Shown here piece by piece: positions 36,350-43,867 of a DNA stretch of 64,000 nt. Both the position numbers and the translations under genes were made by a program. Source of the DNA: Prochlorococcus marinus CUG1416 (GTDB lineage: Bacteria > Cyanobacteriota > Cyanobacteriia > PCC-6307 > Cyanobiaceae); contig NZ_JAAORM010000001.1 in NCBI RefSeq assembly GCF_017695965.1, positions 62,001 to 126,000 of the forward strand. Reading direction: 5' to 3'. Below the pieces are notes generated by a model that did no database searches, had not been told where the DNA came from, and worked only from the letters and a program-made list of their open reading frames with translations. Each line of letters starts with the position of its first letter. The stretch's first letter is position 1.

Positions 36350-36652
36350 TTAATCAGATTTTTTATAGTATCTAATCCTTTGAGGAGCTCTTTTTAATCT
36401 TCTGACGCTTTGTTTCTCAAGTTCGTCTCTAAATTGATCTGTATTTAAATTATGTTCTGAGACAAGTGCTTTACCCTCTTTCTCAAAGTATTTATTTATA
36501 CCTTGTTGTATTAACACTTTTGCCATGTTACTGACTGTCCTAGATTCATTAGTGGCTAAAATAGTCAGTTGCTCACAAATTATTTCAGGAAGAACTACTT
36601 GAATTCTAGGAGATTTAGGCTTCCCATTTGTTGAATTTTGACGGGTAGCCAT
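36350..36652 (-). CDS. ribbon-helix-helix (CopG-type) DNA-binding protein
   Basis: The 100-residue protein has a basic N-terminus and then PRIQVVLPEIICEQLTIL (the DNA-contacting beta strand and first helix) and SRTVSNMAKVLIQQGINKY (second helix), the RHH plan at about residues 15-53. The C-terminal half is charged, ending RLKRAPQRIRYYKKSD. RHH proteins bind operators as dimers and commonly repress their own gene. No toxin partner is adjacent on its strand, so a lone regulator is more likely than an antitoxin. Confidence 0.85.
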   Translation of the reverse strand: MATRQNSTNGKPKSPRIQVVLPEIICEQLTILATNESRTVSNMAKVLIQQGINKYFEKEGKALVSEHNLNTDQFRDELEKQSVRRLKRAPQRIRYYKKSD

Positions 36653-36675
36653 TAGTTAAAGTGGATAACTGTTAC

Positions 36676-36728
36676 TTATTAGTATACACAGTTAGTCAAG
36701 GATACTATCTTTGTGTATATTATTAGTA
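36676..36728. promoter_or_regulatory. candidate operator between the RHH gene and its divergent neighbour
   Basis: An 8-bp inverted repeat, TATACACA (36683-36690) and TGTGTATA (36712-36719), is framed by a 9-bp direct repeat TTATTAGTA (36676-36684 and 36720-36728). Centre spacing of the inverted arms is 29 bases, near three helical turns. It lies in the 118-base divergent region upstream of both the RHH gene and the 36771 gene, the expected place for an autoregulatory RHH site. Binding is inferred, not shown. Confidence 0.5.
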
Positions 36729-36770
36729 AGGAAATATATGCCCGTATTAATTAATTGTTTGTATTGACCC

Positions 36771-37109
36771 ATGAAAAATTCAAGAAAACTTGATTCACCT
36801 AAAAGATCGATAATTGATAAAAAGAAAAAAAGATTAGCTCATTCTGATTCTAACCAGAATGAAAATAGTGATGTTTTAGTATCAGCTGTAATTAGTCCAT
36901 ATTTGTTGTCTCATCTTCACCATATTCTGCAACAGTCTGAGTATTACGCGCAAAAAGATGGTAGGAAATCTCATGCAGCTAACTTTGCAAAACTAAGAAA
37001 GGTTTTATGTTTAGACGCAAGAAGTATGGCAGATGCATCAGCAAAAGAAATAAAAGATTCAGATAATGATTTATCTATTAATAAATATAATGAACAAAAT
37101 GTAGCTTGA
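36771..37109 (+). CDS. 112-aa hypothetical protein
   Basis: The protein opens with a basic, disordered segment (KLDSPKRSIIDKKKKRLAHS), followed by a helical core about residues 34-90 (SAVISPYLLSHLHHILQQSE, HAANFAKLRKVLCLDARSMAD), and ends in a polar tail. There are no membrane segments. I do not recognise the family, though the core looks well folded and histidine-rich. It is divergent from the RHH regulator across the candidate operator and may be its target. Confidence 0.75.
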   Translation: MKNSRKLDSPKRSIIDKKKKRLAHSDSNQNENSDVLVSAVISPYLLSHLHHILQQSEYYAQKDGRKSHAANFAKLRKVLCLDARSMADASAKEIKDSDNDLSINKYNEQNVA

Positions 37110-37144
37110 AGTAATAATCTATTAATAAATAGATTTTAAAAAAC

Positions 37145-37375
37145 ATGTCTAGTAATGCTGAAAAGCTCTATAAGCTAATAGCAAACGACTCTAAAAAGAA
37201 ACAAAGTTTGTTTATGACAGCTTTGACTAATCCCAAAAAAGCCTTAGATAAAATATGCCATATTGGCAACGAGTTCAATATTGCTGTTACTAAAGAAGAG
37301 GTTATTGAATATTTGAGCACTATTGACGATGAGGCAACTAAAATGTGGTTAGTTAAGGCTCGAGGAGGTCTTTAG
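37145..37375 (+). CDS. Nif11-like small protein ending at a GG motif
   Basis: The 76-residue protein resembles the Nif11/NHLP leader fold: an N-terminal helix EKLYKLIANDSKKKQSLF, the segment LTNPKKALDKICHIGNEF, then VTKEEVIEYLSTID. Related leaders precede prochlorosin-type ribosomal peptides. Here the chain stops at VKARGGL, just after a double glycine, so there is no core peptide. It may be a stand-alone Nif11 protein rather than a precursor. Its end overlaps an antisense micro-gene by 23 bases. It follows the 112-aa gene by 35 bases. Confidence 0.65.
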   Translation: MSSNAEKLYKLIANDSKKKQSLFMTALTNPKKALDKICHIGNEFNIAVTKEEVIEYLSTIDDEATKMWLVKARGGL

Positions 37376-37529
37376 GAAAAGGTTTCGAATAATTATTATT
37401 TTGATTCGTCATCGGTTTTATTCTTTTGTTGTAGCCACCGCCACCCGCTAAAGTCCAAAAAAACCAATAACTGGGAATTGCAAGAGCTGCAGCTATGAAA
37501 ATAACTACAATTTGTTCTATTCTTTTCAT
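37353..37529 (-). CDS. 58-aa single-TM micro-protein
   Basis: An ATG frame on the minus strand encodes MKRIEQIVVIFIAAALAIPS, one membrane helix (about 6-29), then a glycine run AGGGGYNKR and a polar tail ending KDLLEP. The lysine/arginine at the N-terminus and the helix would fit a signal anchor. No family is recognised. The 3' end overlaps the Nif11-like gene by 23 bases, and the start leaves 70 bases to the divergent ABC-F gene. Confidence 0.65.
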   Translation of the reverse strand: MKRIEQIVVIFIAAALAIPSYWFFWTLAGGGGYNKRIKPMTNQNNNYSKPFPKDLLEP

Positions 37530-37599
37530 AATTCAATTTTATTCCACAAAATATTTTTAGTAAATAAGCCTCAGATTTTGTATATTCTATTTTAAAACA

Positions 37600-39210
37600 G
37601 TGATTAGATTTGAAGATGTCAGCAAAATTTATTCCACAGATGTTGTTTTAAAAAATATTAATTGGGAGATTAAGAAAGGAGAAAAAGTTGGCTTAGTTGG
37701 TTCTAATGGTGCAGGTAAATCAACCCAATTTAAGATTTTAATTGGAGAGGAAGATCAAACAAGTGGAACGATTATCAAAGAGGGAAATCCTAAAATTGCC
37801 CATTTGAAACAGGAGTTTGATTGTAACTTGAATCGTACAGTTAGAGAGGAATTAGAAAGTTCTTTCAAAGATATACAAATTGTTGCGATTAAACTTTTGG
37901 AAATTGAGAATAAAATGAAATTGTTGGACTTAACACAAAATTCCAATGAACTTGAAAAATTAGTAAATCAACTAGCTAAATATCAATCAAAGTTTGAAGC
38001 TTTAGGTGGCTATAAAATGCAAACTGATGTAGAAAAAATATTGCCAAAACTAGGCTTTTCTATTGAAGATGCTGATAAATTAGTTGGAAATTTTTCAGGT
38101 GGTTGGCAAATGAAAGTAGCACTTGGAAAAATAATCTTACAAAATCCTGATTTACTTTTACTAGATGAACCTACCAATCATTTAGATTTAGATACTATTT
38201 TCTGGTTGGAAGAATATCTATCTTCTCTTAAAATTGCAATAATTATCATAAGCCATGATAGATATTTTTTAGATAAATTATGTGAAAAAATAATTTTTAT
38301 AGATAGAGGAATATCTGAAATATATAATGGGGACTATTCTTTTTTTATAGCACAGAAGTCTTTAAATGAAGAATCACAAAATAAAGCATATCAATTACAA
38401 CAAAAAGAAATTGCGATCCAGAAGAAGTATATAGATAGATTTAGAGCTAGTGCAACAAGAAGTTCACAAGCTAAGAGTCGAGAAAAACAATTAAAAAAGA
38501 TTTCTAAAATTGAAGCTCCAACAGCAAAATCAAAAAGTCCTGCTTTTAATTTTCCAGATTGTCCTCGTTCAGGTAAATCAGTTCTAACTATCAAAAATTT
38601 ATCTCATAGTTATGATGATAAAATTCTTTTTTTAGATGTGAATTTGAAGGTTTCTTCGGGGGAGAAAATAGCAATTTTAGGACCTAATGGCTGTGGTAAA
38701 TCAACATTGCTTAAAATGATTATGAAAAGAATATACCCTGAAATCGGAGAAATTAATTTTGGTAAACATAATATAATTACTAGTTATTACGAACAGAACC
38801 AGGCTGAAGCACTTTCTCTTGATGAAAAGGTTATTGATTTAATATGTAATAAATCTCCAGAATGGTCACAAAAAAAAATAAGAACTTTTTTAGGAGGTTT
38901 TGGTTTTCAAAATGAAACTGTTTTTAAAAATATTAAACAACTTAGTGGGGGAGAAAAGGCAAGATTAGCATTGGCTCTTATGATTATGAGTCCAAGTAAT
39001 TTTCTCCTATTGGATGAACCAACCAATCATTTGGATCTGCAATCTAAAGAAAATTTAGAATTAGCAATTAAGAACTATAAAGGTTCAATATTAATAATTT
39101 CTCATGATAGATATTTTATTTCAAAAGTTGCAAATAGAATTATCGAAATTAAAGATGCAAAGTTATTTTCATTTAATGGTAATTACGAATATTTTTTAGA
39201 AAAAAAATAA
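37600..39210 (+). CDS. ABC-F family ATP-binding protein (Uup/Ycf-like)
   Basis: The 536-residue protein has two ABC ATPase domains and no membrane part. Domain 1 has Walker A GSNGAGKST, signature NFSGGWQMKVALG and Walker B LLLLDEPTNHLDL. Domain 2 has [22 protein letters not shown] and LLLDEPTNHLDL. The basic helical linker between them (about 250-300) is the ribosome-contacting P-site tether of ABC-F proteins. It probably acts on translating ribosomes. The start is GTG (MIRFEDVSKIYS). No terminator is evident after it. Confidence 0.94.
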   Translation: MIRFEDVSKIYSTDVVLKNINWEIKKGEKVGLVGSNGAGKSTQFKILIGEEDQTSGTIIKEGNPKIAHLKQEFDCNLNRTVREELESSFKDIQIVAIKLLEIENKMKLLDLTQNSNELEKLVNQLAKYQSKFEALGGYKMQTDVEKILPKLGFSIEDADKLVGNFSGGWQMKVALGKIILQNPDLLLLDEPTNHLDLDTIFWLEEYLSSLKIAIIIISHDRYFLDKLCEKIIFIDRGISEIYNGDYSFFIAQKSLNEESQNKAYQLQQKEIAIQKKYIDRFRASATRSSQAKSREKQLKKISKIEAPTAKSKSPAFNFPDCPRSGKSVLTIKNLSHSYDDKILFLDVNLKVSSGEKIAILGPNGCGKSTLLKMIMKRIYPEIGEINFGKHNIITSYYEQNQAEALSLDEKVIDLICNKSPEWSQKKIRTFLGGFGFQNETVFKNIKQLSGGEKARLALALMIMSPSNFLLLDEPTNHLDLQSKENLELAIKNYKGSILIISHDRYFISKVANRIIEIKDAKLFSFNGNYEYFLEKK

Positions 39211-39370
39211 AAAGCAAAAAAAATTTTATAGTTAAAAATAATTCTTTTAGGATAATGTTGATTACTTTTAAAAAAGTTTAAATTTAGCTAGGCAAGATCA
39301 CTCATTTATATTTACATATTTTACCGTCCTTGTTTAATCTTGAAAATACAAAAATTAAGTTTTAATTCAT

Positions 39371-39514
39371 ATGAAAAATGATGATTTTAGTTAAAAACAG
39401 TTGCAAATTCCTGATACTATTGAAATTGATTTTGAATGCATTTCTAGCTGTGATATTAAAGATGATAATTGTACTGATAGGTGTGTGGAAATACTTAAAA
39501 AGTATAACAATTAA
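39371..39514 (+). pseudogene. twin-CX3C micro-ORF interrupted by an in-frame stop
   Basis: ATG at 39371 opens MKNDDFS, then TAA (39392-39394), then in the same frame KQ-LQIPDTIEIDFECISSC and on to KKYNN, ending at TAA 39512-39514. The second part has four cysteines as CISSC and CTDRC, spaced by six residues. Composition is protein-like on both sides of the stop. Either a nonsense change broke the gene, or translation begins at TTG 39401 (37 residues). The 309 bases between the ABC-F gene and the protease gene contain only this and AT-rich DNA. Confidence 0.5.
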
Positions 39515-39519
39515 GACTT

Positions 39520-40680
39520 TTACTTTTTGTTTAGATTAGTAATATCAGTTGGTATTACTTTTAATTTAATAAATTTATTTCTTCGCTTTAATAATATATT
39601 TATTTGTTTGTTAATACCATTTTTACTTATTTCGCGTATGACGTCTGAAGCGGTTTCAATTTTTTTATTACCTACTTGTATGATTAGGTCATTTACCATA
39701 ATCCCACTTTTTTCAGCTGGACTATTCGGGACTACATAACCAACTTTCACTGCATTATTATTTGTCTCAAAATCACCTTCATCTATAAGGCTTATTCCAA
39801 TCATAGGATGTATTACTTTCCCATTATTGATTAGTTGAGAGGCAATTTCTTTTGCTTTATTGATTGGAATGGCGAAACTTAAACCTGCTCCTGGTCCTGA
39901 CCTGATCAAAGTATTAATACCTATTACTTCTCCATTGCTATTTAATAGTGGACCTCCAGAATTTCCAGGATTTATAGCAGCGTCTGTTTGAATAAGCTCA
40001 AGTTTTTTATCGTATATGCCTAGTTGAGTGACGTTTCTTTTGAGATTACTAATAATACCAAGTGTAACTGTATTTTCTAGACCAAATGGATTTCCAACTG
40101 CGATTGCCCAATCACCAACTTGAATTTTTGTTGAATCGCCCAATTGCGCTTTTGGCCAAGGTCCTTTTCCTTCAATTTTAAGGACAGCTATATCAGTAAA
40201 AAAGTCTTGCCCTATTAATTGACCGTGAAATTTTTTACCGTTTGTTAAACCAACAATTACCTTATCCGAGCCGTTCACAACATGAGCATTAGTCATTACA
40301 AGTCCGTCTGCAAATATAAATCCACTACCTTGGCTTTGCTCGATTTTTGGCTGATTATCTTTAGGTAAATCTAATCCAAAAAATCTTTCAAAATATGGGT
40401 CTAAAAATAGTTGAGAATTTCTTGGAAATTGTCTTGTTCTAACATATCTTTGAGTATCAATTGTCACTACAGAAGAACCAGTTTTTTCGACAGCCTTAGA
40501 TATGAATGATTTTTGGGAATTTTGATTAATTGCATTAAATTTTGGATTAATTAATGGCTTGCAAACTATATTTGATGGCAAAAAAACACCTATCGTAACT
40601 GTTGAAGAGAGTAGTAATTTCTTGAGGTTGAAGCTTTTCAATTTTGATTTGTTTATTTTCTTCGAATAGATTCGTGACAC
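39520..40680 (-). CDS. HhoA/DegQ-type serine protease with PDZ domain
   Basis: The 386-residue protein has a basic N-terminus and hydrophobic signal/anchor (about 21-40), a trypsin-like domain with the triad in MTNAHVV (His), TDIAVLKI (Asp) and NPGNSGGPLL (Ser), and one C-terminal PDZ domain (about 290-375, GYVVPNSPAEKSGIMVNDL). Deg/Hho proteases degrade or refold damaged proteins in the periplasm or thylakoid lumen. One PDZ places it with HhoA/HhoB rather than HtrA with two. The start is GTG. Confidence 0.94.
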   Translation of the reverse strand: MSRIYSKKINKSKLKSFNLKKLLLSSTVTIGVFLPSNIVCKPLINPKFNAINQNSQKSFISKAVEKTGSSVVTIDTQRYVRTRQFPRNSQLFLDPYFERFFGLDLPKDNQPKIEQSQGSGFIFADGLVMTNAHVVNGSDKVIVGLTNGKKFHGQLIGQDFFTDIAVLKIEGKGPWPKAQLGDSTKIQVGDWAIAVGNPFGLENTVTLGIISNLKRNVTQLGIYDKKLELIQTDAAINPGNSGGPLLNSNGEVIGINTLIRSGPGAGLSFAIPINKAKEIASQLINNGKVIHPMIGISLIDEGDFETNNNAVKVGYVVPNSPAEKSGIMVNDLIIQVGNKKIETASDVIREISKNGINKQINILLKRRNKFIKLKVIPTDITNLNKK

Positions 40681-40818
40681 ATTATTTGTGTATTTTTACT
40701 ATAACTACTTCAAAAAAGAAAATTTCGTTATGAGAAAAATTTATTAACTTAAAATAGCTAATTTTCTTTTTTTCGGGCTATCATATAAGTCGTACTACAA
40801 AATTAATTCATAAGTTTG

Positions 40819-41082
40819 ATGACTATTCTATTTCCAATTATATATTCTGCAGCCTTAACCTATCTAGTGTGGAAAGCTTTTAAAGTGATGTCCAATGGTT
40901 GGGGTATATCTGGTACAGAAAAAAAAGTTTTCGATGGTTCAAATTTGAAACAAAATAAATATACAATACATCCAGAACTTCTTGATAAATCAGGTAATAT
41001 CACAGATGAGGAATTATTAACTGTAAGATTCTCAAATGATAATGACTCTACACTAGAAGAAAAGGGTTCAACAACTGATTAA
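40819..41082 (+). CDS. DUF2973 family small membrane protein
   Basis: The 87-residue protein has an N-terminal membrane helix (LFPIIYSAALTYLVWKAF) and a soluble tail with IHPELLDKSGNITDEELLTV, which matches the conserved HPELLDxxGNxTDExLL block of the cyanobacterial DUF2973 family. Function is unknown. The ATG at 40819 directly follows a possible TTG; the ATG is preferred. A plus-strand group DUF2973, the 127-aa gene and hli follows with short gaps. Confidence 0.8.
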   Translation: MTILFPIIYSAALTYLVWKAFKVMSNGWGISGTEKKVFDGSNLKQNKYTIHPELLDKSGNITDEELLTVRFSNDNDSTLEEKGSTTD

Positions 41083-41108
41083 TACTTTTTAAATTTAAGG
41101 AAAAAAAA

Positions 41109-41492
41109 TTGGAATTAAGAACAAAAATAGTCTCAGCGGTCATAAGATCTCTTAAGTTACCTCCAAGGTTTCGTCTGAAAATAGTTAAAGAAGATCCTGT
41201 TAGGCTTGAACTAAGTCTCACCCCTTCTTATGGTAAAAATCCAATAATTGTTGGTTTAGTCGAATCTTTAGACTTAGTCGCTCGAAGAGATAGAGAAGGA
41301 AGAATACCAAGAGACCTTCAAGGAACTTGGGATTGGACAGTCAGACATGGAAAAGTAAGTACAGGTGGTTGGAATCCCATGCTTAAGGAAGCATTGCAAA
41401 CAATGTTTGATACGGGATTACCAGCTATCATTTATGAGGAATCAACTGGCGAAGAGTATCGTCCTGTTGATGGTGTTAGACATATTAAATAA
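41109..41492 (+). CDS. 127-aa conserved hypothetical protein
   Basis: The protein is soluble and well folded in appearance: basic SLKLPPRFRLKIVKEDPVRL, LSLTPSYGKNPIIVGLVESL and WDWTVRHGKVSTGGWNPML. There are no cysteine clusters, membrane helices or nucleotide motifs, and I cannot name the family. The start is TTG at 41109: a TAAGGA element eight bases upstream (41096-41101) is one of the better ribosome-binding sites in this window and supports it. It lies 26 bases after the DUF2973 gene. Confidence 0.8.
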   Translation: MELRTKIVSAVIRSLKLPPRFRLKIVKEDPVRLELSLTPSYGKNPIIVGLVESLDLVARRDREGRIPRDLQGTWDWTVRHGKVSTGGWNPMLKEALQTMFDTGLPAIIYEESTGEEYRPVDGVRHIK

Positions 41493-41559
41493 TTCATTTA
41501 CTATTTTCATAAATTCTTCCTCAAAACGTTAAAATATAATTGAGTAAATATATTTAACT

Positions 41560-41706
41560 ATGAATGATGACAATCAAGCGAGGTTTGGCTTTGTTAATTT
41601 TGCCGAAACTTGGAACGGTCGTATGGCTATGATGGGTATTTTGATTGGTTTAGGTACTGAATTAATTACTGGACAAAGTATTCTTCGACAAATCGGAATA
41701 GGTTAG
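41560..41706 (+). CDS. hli: high-light-inducible protein (short form)
   Basis: The 48-residue protein has FVNFAETWNGRMAMMGILIG, one thylakoid helix with the chlorophyll-ligand pattern E-x2-N-G-R-x-A-M-x-G, and a short polar end. It is a photoprotective Hli subunit. A TATAAT box at 41535-41540 lies about 20 bases before the ATG and may drive it independently, giving a leader of about 13 bases. It converges on the zinc-ribbon membrane gene with a four-base gap. Confidence 0.93.
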   Translation: MNDDNQARFGFVNFAETWNGRMAMMGILIGLGTELITGQSILRQIGIG

Positions 41707-41710
41707 AAGA

Positions 41711-42052
41711 TTATTTTATTTCTTCTGCCTTTACTTCAATAGTACTTTCACTCGGTTTTTTATCAAATTGATTTTCTTTACTTATATTTTCAATCTCTGT
41801 ACCGCATCTTATGCAAGTATTACTTTGACCTAAAGATATGGCACCACAATTACTACATGTATTTATTTTTGATTTATAAGAATTAAAACCTATAATTACC
41901 ACCACCAAAAATAAAAGAGGAATTAAAAATAAAAGTAGTATTATATTACCGAGAAAGCTTATAAATAAGTTGATCCCAAAGATAGGAACTAATATTAGTA
42001 TTATTAGAGAATAAGTAAGCAAATTTTTATTGGTTTTCAGAAAATAATTCAT
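41711..42052 (-). CDS. membrane protein with C-terminal zinc ribbon
   Basis: The 113-residue protein has two hydrophobic segments (about 12-32 and 34-55) followed by a zinc ribbon, CSNCGAISLGQSNTCIRCG (two CxxC pairs spaced 12 residues), and an acidic tail. The ribbon would sit in the cytosol. No family name is recognised. It starts two bases after the stop of the YihY-type gene, so the two form an operon in which this is the second gene. Confidence 0.8.
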   Translation of the reverse strand: MNYFLKTNKNLLTYSLIILILVPIFGINLFISFLGNIILLLFLIPLLFLVVVIIGFNSYKSKINTCSNCGAISLGQSNTCIRCGTEIENISKENQFDKKPSESTIEVKAEEIK

Positions 42053-42053
42053 A

Positions 42054-42977
42054 CTAATTATTACGATATCTTTTCACTCTTTTATTTACTAAAGTCATAC
42101 TAGCAATAACAACACTCCAGCACTGACCAAAATATAAAATTACTCCTAAAAGCCAGACCCATAAGGTAAGGACTAGAAATCCTCCAATAAAGCCATATGC
42201 TTGAAATCTTACCCCAAGCGAAAGAAGACTTTTACTTACTGCTAGGTTCAAAGTAGTGAGGCCAATTCCAATAAGAATTGATCCAGGCAAAAGTGGTCTT
42301 AAAGGAACTTTTCTACTAGGCAATAGTGCTTGTAATAAAAGTGCCATTAAAGTAAAGCCAATTAATGGTATTGCAAATTGACCAACTTGTAAAAGGGGTA
42401 ACTTTAGTAATAAATCAGAAATTAGATTATTAGATTTTGAAAGATTTTCTAAAACGTTACTTGGTATCATCCTAAGATTCGCACTAATTTGATCTAATAC
42501 CATTAAGAATCCTATGAAAAATACTATTAAAAAAGCTTCAATTCTATTACGGAGAAACCTAGATGCTTGCTCTCTCCAAGCAGTATTTGCTCTTTTAGAA
42601 GGAAGTTGGTCCTCCCAGAGCCTGTCAGAACCTCTTTGGAGAGATAAATATGCATTTCCTGCTGTAAAAAGCAAAAACATAGCCCCGAGAATACCTGCTC
42701 CAAAACCTTGATCAATTAATTTAAATAATGTTGTTTCTACTAATTCAACTACTGAAGGAGGTAAAATTTGAGCCGCTACAGAAATTATTTGTTGATCTAA
42801 GCCCTCTTGTTTTCCTAGGAACCATGATGCTATTGAAAGAGAAATTAGAAGAATAGGGAAAAATGATTGTAATGTGTAGTATGCAAATGCTGCACTTAAA
42901 TCAATACAATCAGATTTGCTCCATCTCTCACAAGCTCCCCACAAACTTTTCAGTATCCAAGTTGAGCTGCGCTGCAT
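42054..42977 (-). CDS. YihY/BrkB family inner-membrane protein
   Basis: The 307-residue protein has six membrane segments and the family landmarks DLSAAFAYYTLQSFFPILL at the N-terminus and GAMFLLFTAGNAYLSLQRGSD-type loop near 115, ending GVILYFGQCWSVV. YihY proteins were once called ribonuclease BN and are of unknown transport role. The ATG at 42977 (MQRSSTWILKSLW) is preferred over a TTG 66 bases upstream, which would add a basic non-conserved leader. Confidence 0.88.
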   Translation of the reverse strand: MQRSSTWILKSLWGACERWSKSDCIDLSAAFAYYTLQSFFPILLISLSIASWFLGKQEGLDQQIISVAAQILPPSVVELVETTLFKLIDQGFGAGILGAMFLLFTAGNAYLSLQRGSDRLWEDQLPSKRANTAWREQASRFLRNRIEAFLIVFFIGFLMVLDQISANLRMIPSNVLENLSKSNNLISDLLLKLPLLQVGQFAIPLIGFTLMALLLQALLPSRKVPLRPLLPGSILIGIGLTTLNLAVSKSLLSLGVRFQAYGFIGGFLVLTLWVWLLGVILYFGQCWSVVIASMTLVNKRVKRYRNN

Positions 42978-43066
42978 ATTGATTTTCTTCAAATATTTAT
43001 CATATGTATTTTTTTTATTGTATCTAATTAAGAAATTTATCAAGCAATTATTTATTTATAATGCAA

Positions 43067-43867
43067 CTATTTTTCCAATAATAAATTACCCCATGGTTTT
43101 AAGATTTCAATTTTTTCTCTTGATCTACAAGCAATCAATGGAAAATTAACATCGCTCAAGTTTTGTCCTGAAACTAAATTTATAGGATCTATTCCTAACC
43201 ATTCTATATAACAATTAAGCTCCTCTAATAACAGCCATGCTGCTGCAATATCCCATATCTTGGGTGTTGATTCTATGGCCCCAAAAGTTTGTCCCATCGC
43301 CACACTTATTAGATTTAAACTCGATACGCCTAAGAGTCTGATTTTGCCAGGAAATACTGAGTTTGGTTTTTTTTGTAAAATTTTTATAGATCTACTACAC
43401 AAAGAAATGCATTCACTTTGGTGATTTTTTTGATTAGGGTCTATTTTTTGGTTATTTAACCAAACACCTTTACCTTTAATAGATACAAACTTTTTGTTTA
43501 ATGTAGGGATTATTAAAAAAGAAGATTCAGGTCTACCATCTACAAACCTTGCTACTGATATAGACCAGTATGGAATTCCTGCAGCAAAATTTGTTGTCCC
43601 ATCAAGTGGATCTACAACCCAATAAGCTTTTGAGTTTGGAATTAACTTTTGCCCTTCTTCACTAAGGACTCCCTCACCTGGAGCTATTGAAGCTAAGCCA
43701 TTTACGATTGTTTTGTCACTCCATAAATCACAACTTGTTAATAATGATCCATCTGGTTTATTGCTGGCATTAATATTTCCAAAATCTTTTTTTTGACGTT
43801 GACTTACTAATTCAAATAAAGAATCTAATTCACTTAGTTGCTTGTTAGTTAAATTTGGTGGATTCAT
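43067..43867 (-). CDS. inositol monophosphatase family protein
   Basis: The 266-residue protein carries the two metal-site signatures of the family: WVVDPLDGTTNFAAGIP near residue 85 and WDIAAAWLLLEE near 215. The first acidic ligand lies in LSEEGQ near 65. It could act on inositol phosphates, fructose-1,6-bisphosphate or related sugar phosphates. The start ATG overlaps the TGA of the TolC-like gene as ATGA, so the two are translationally coupled, and the longer TTG alternative is unlikely. Confidence 0.9.
   Translation of the reverse strand: MNPPNLTNKQLSELDSLFELVSQRQKKDFGNINASNKPDGSLLTSCDLWSDKTIVNGLASIAPGEGVLSEEGQKLIPNSKAYWVVDPLDGTTNFAAGIPYWSISVARFVDGRPESSFLIIPTLNKKFVSIKGKGVWLNNQKIDPNQKNHQSECISLCSRSIKILQKKPNSVFPGKIRLLGVSSLNLISVAMGQTFGAIESTPKIWDIAAAWLLLEELNCYIEWLGIDPINLVSGQNLSDVNFPLIACRSREKIEILKPWGNLLLEK

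Noticed and set aside
36350-36652. Antitoxin of a toxin-antitoxin pair
   Set aside because: No small toxin-like gene overlaps or follows on the same strand; the divergent neighbour is longer and not toxin-like.
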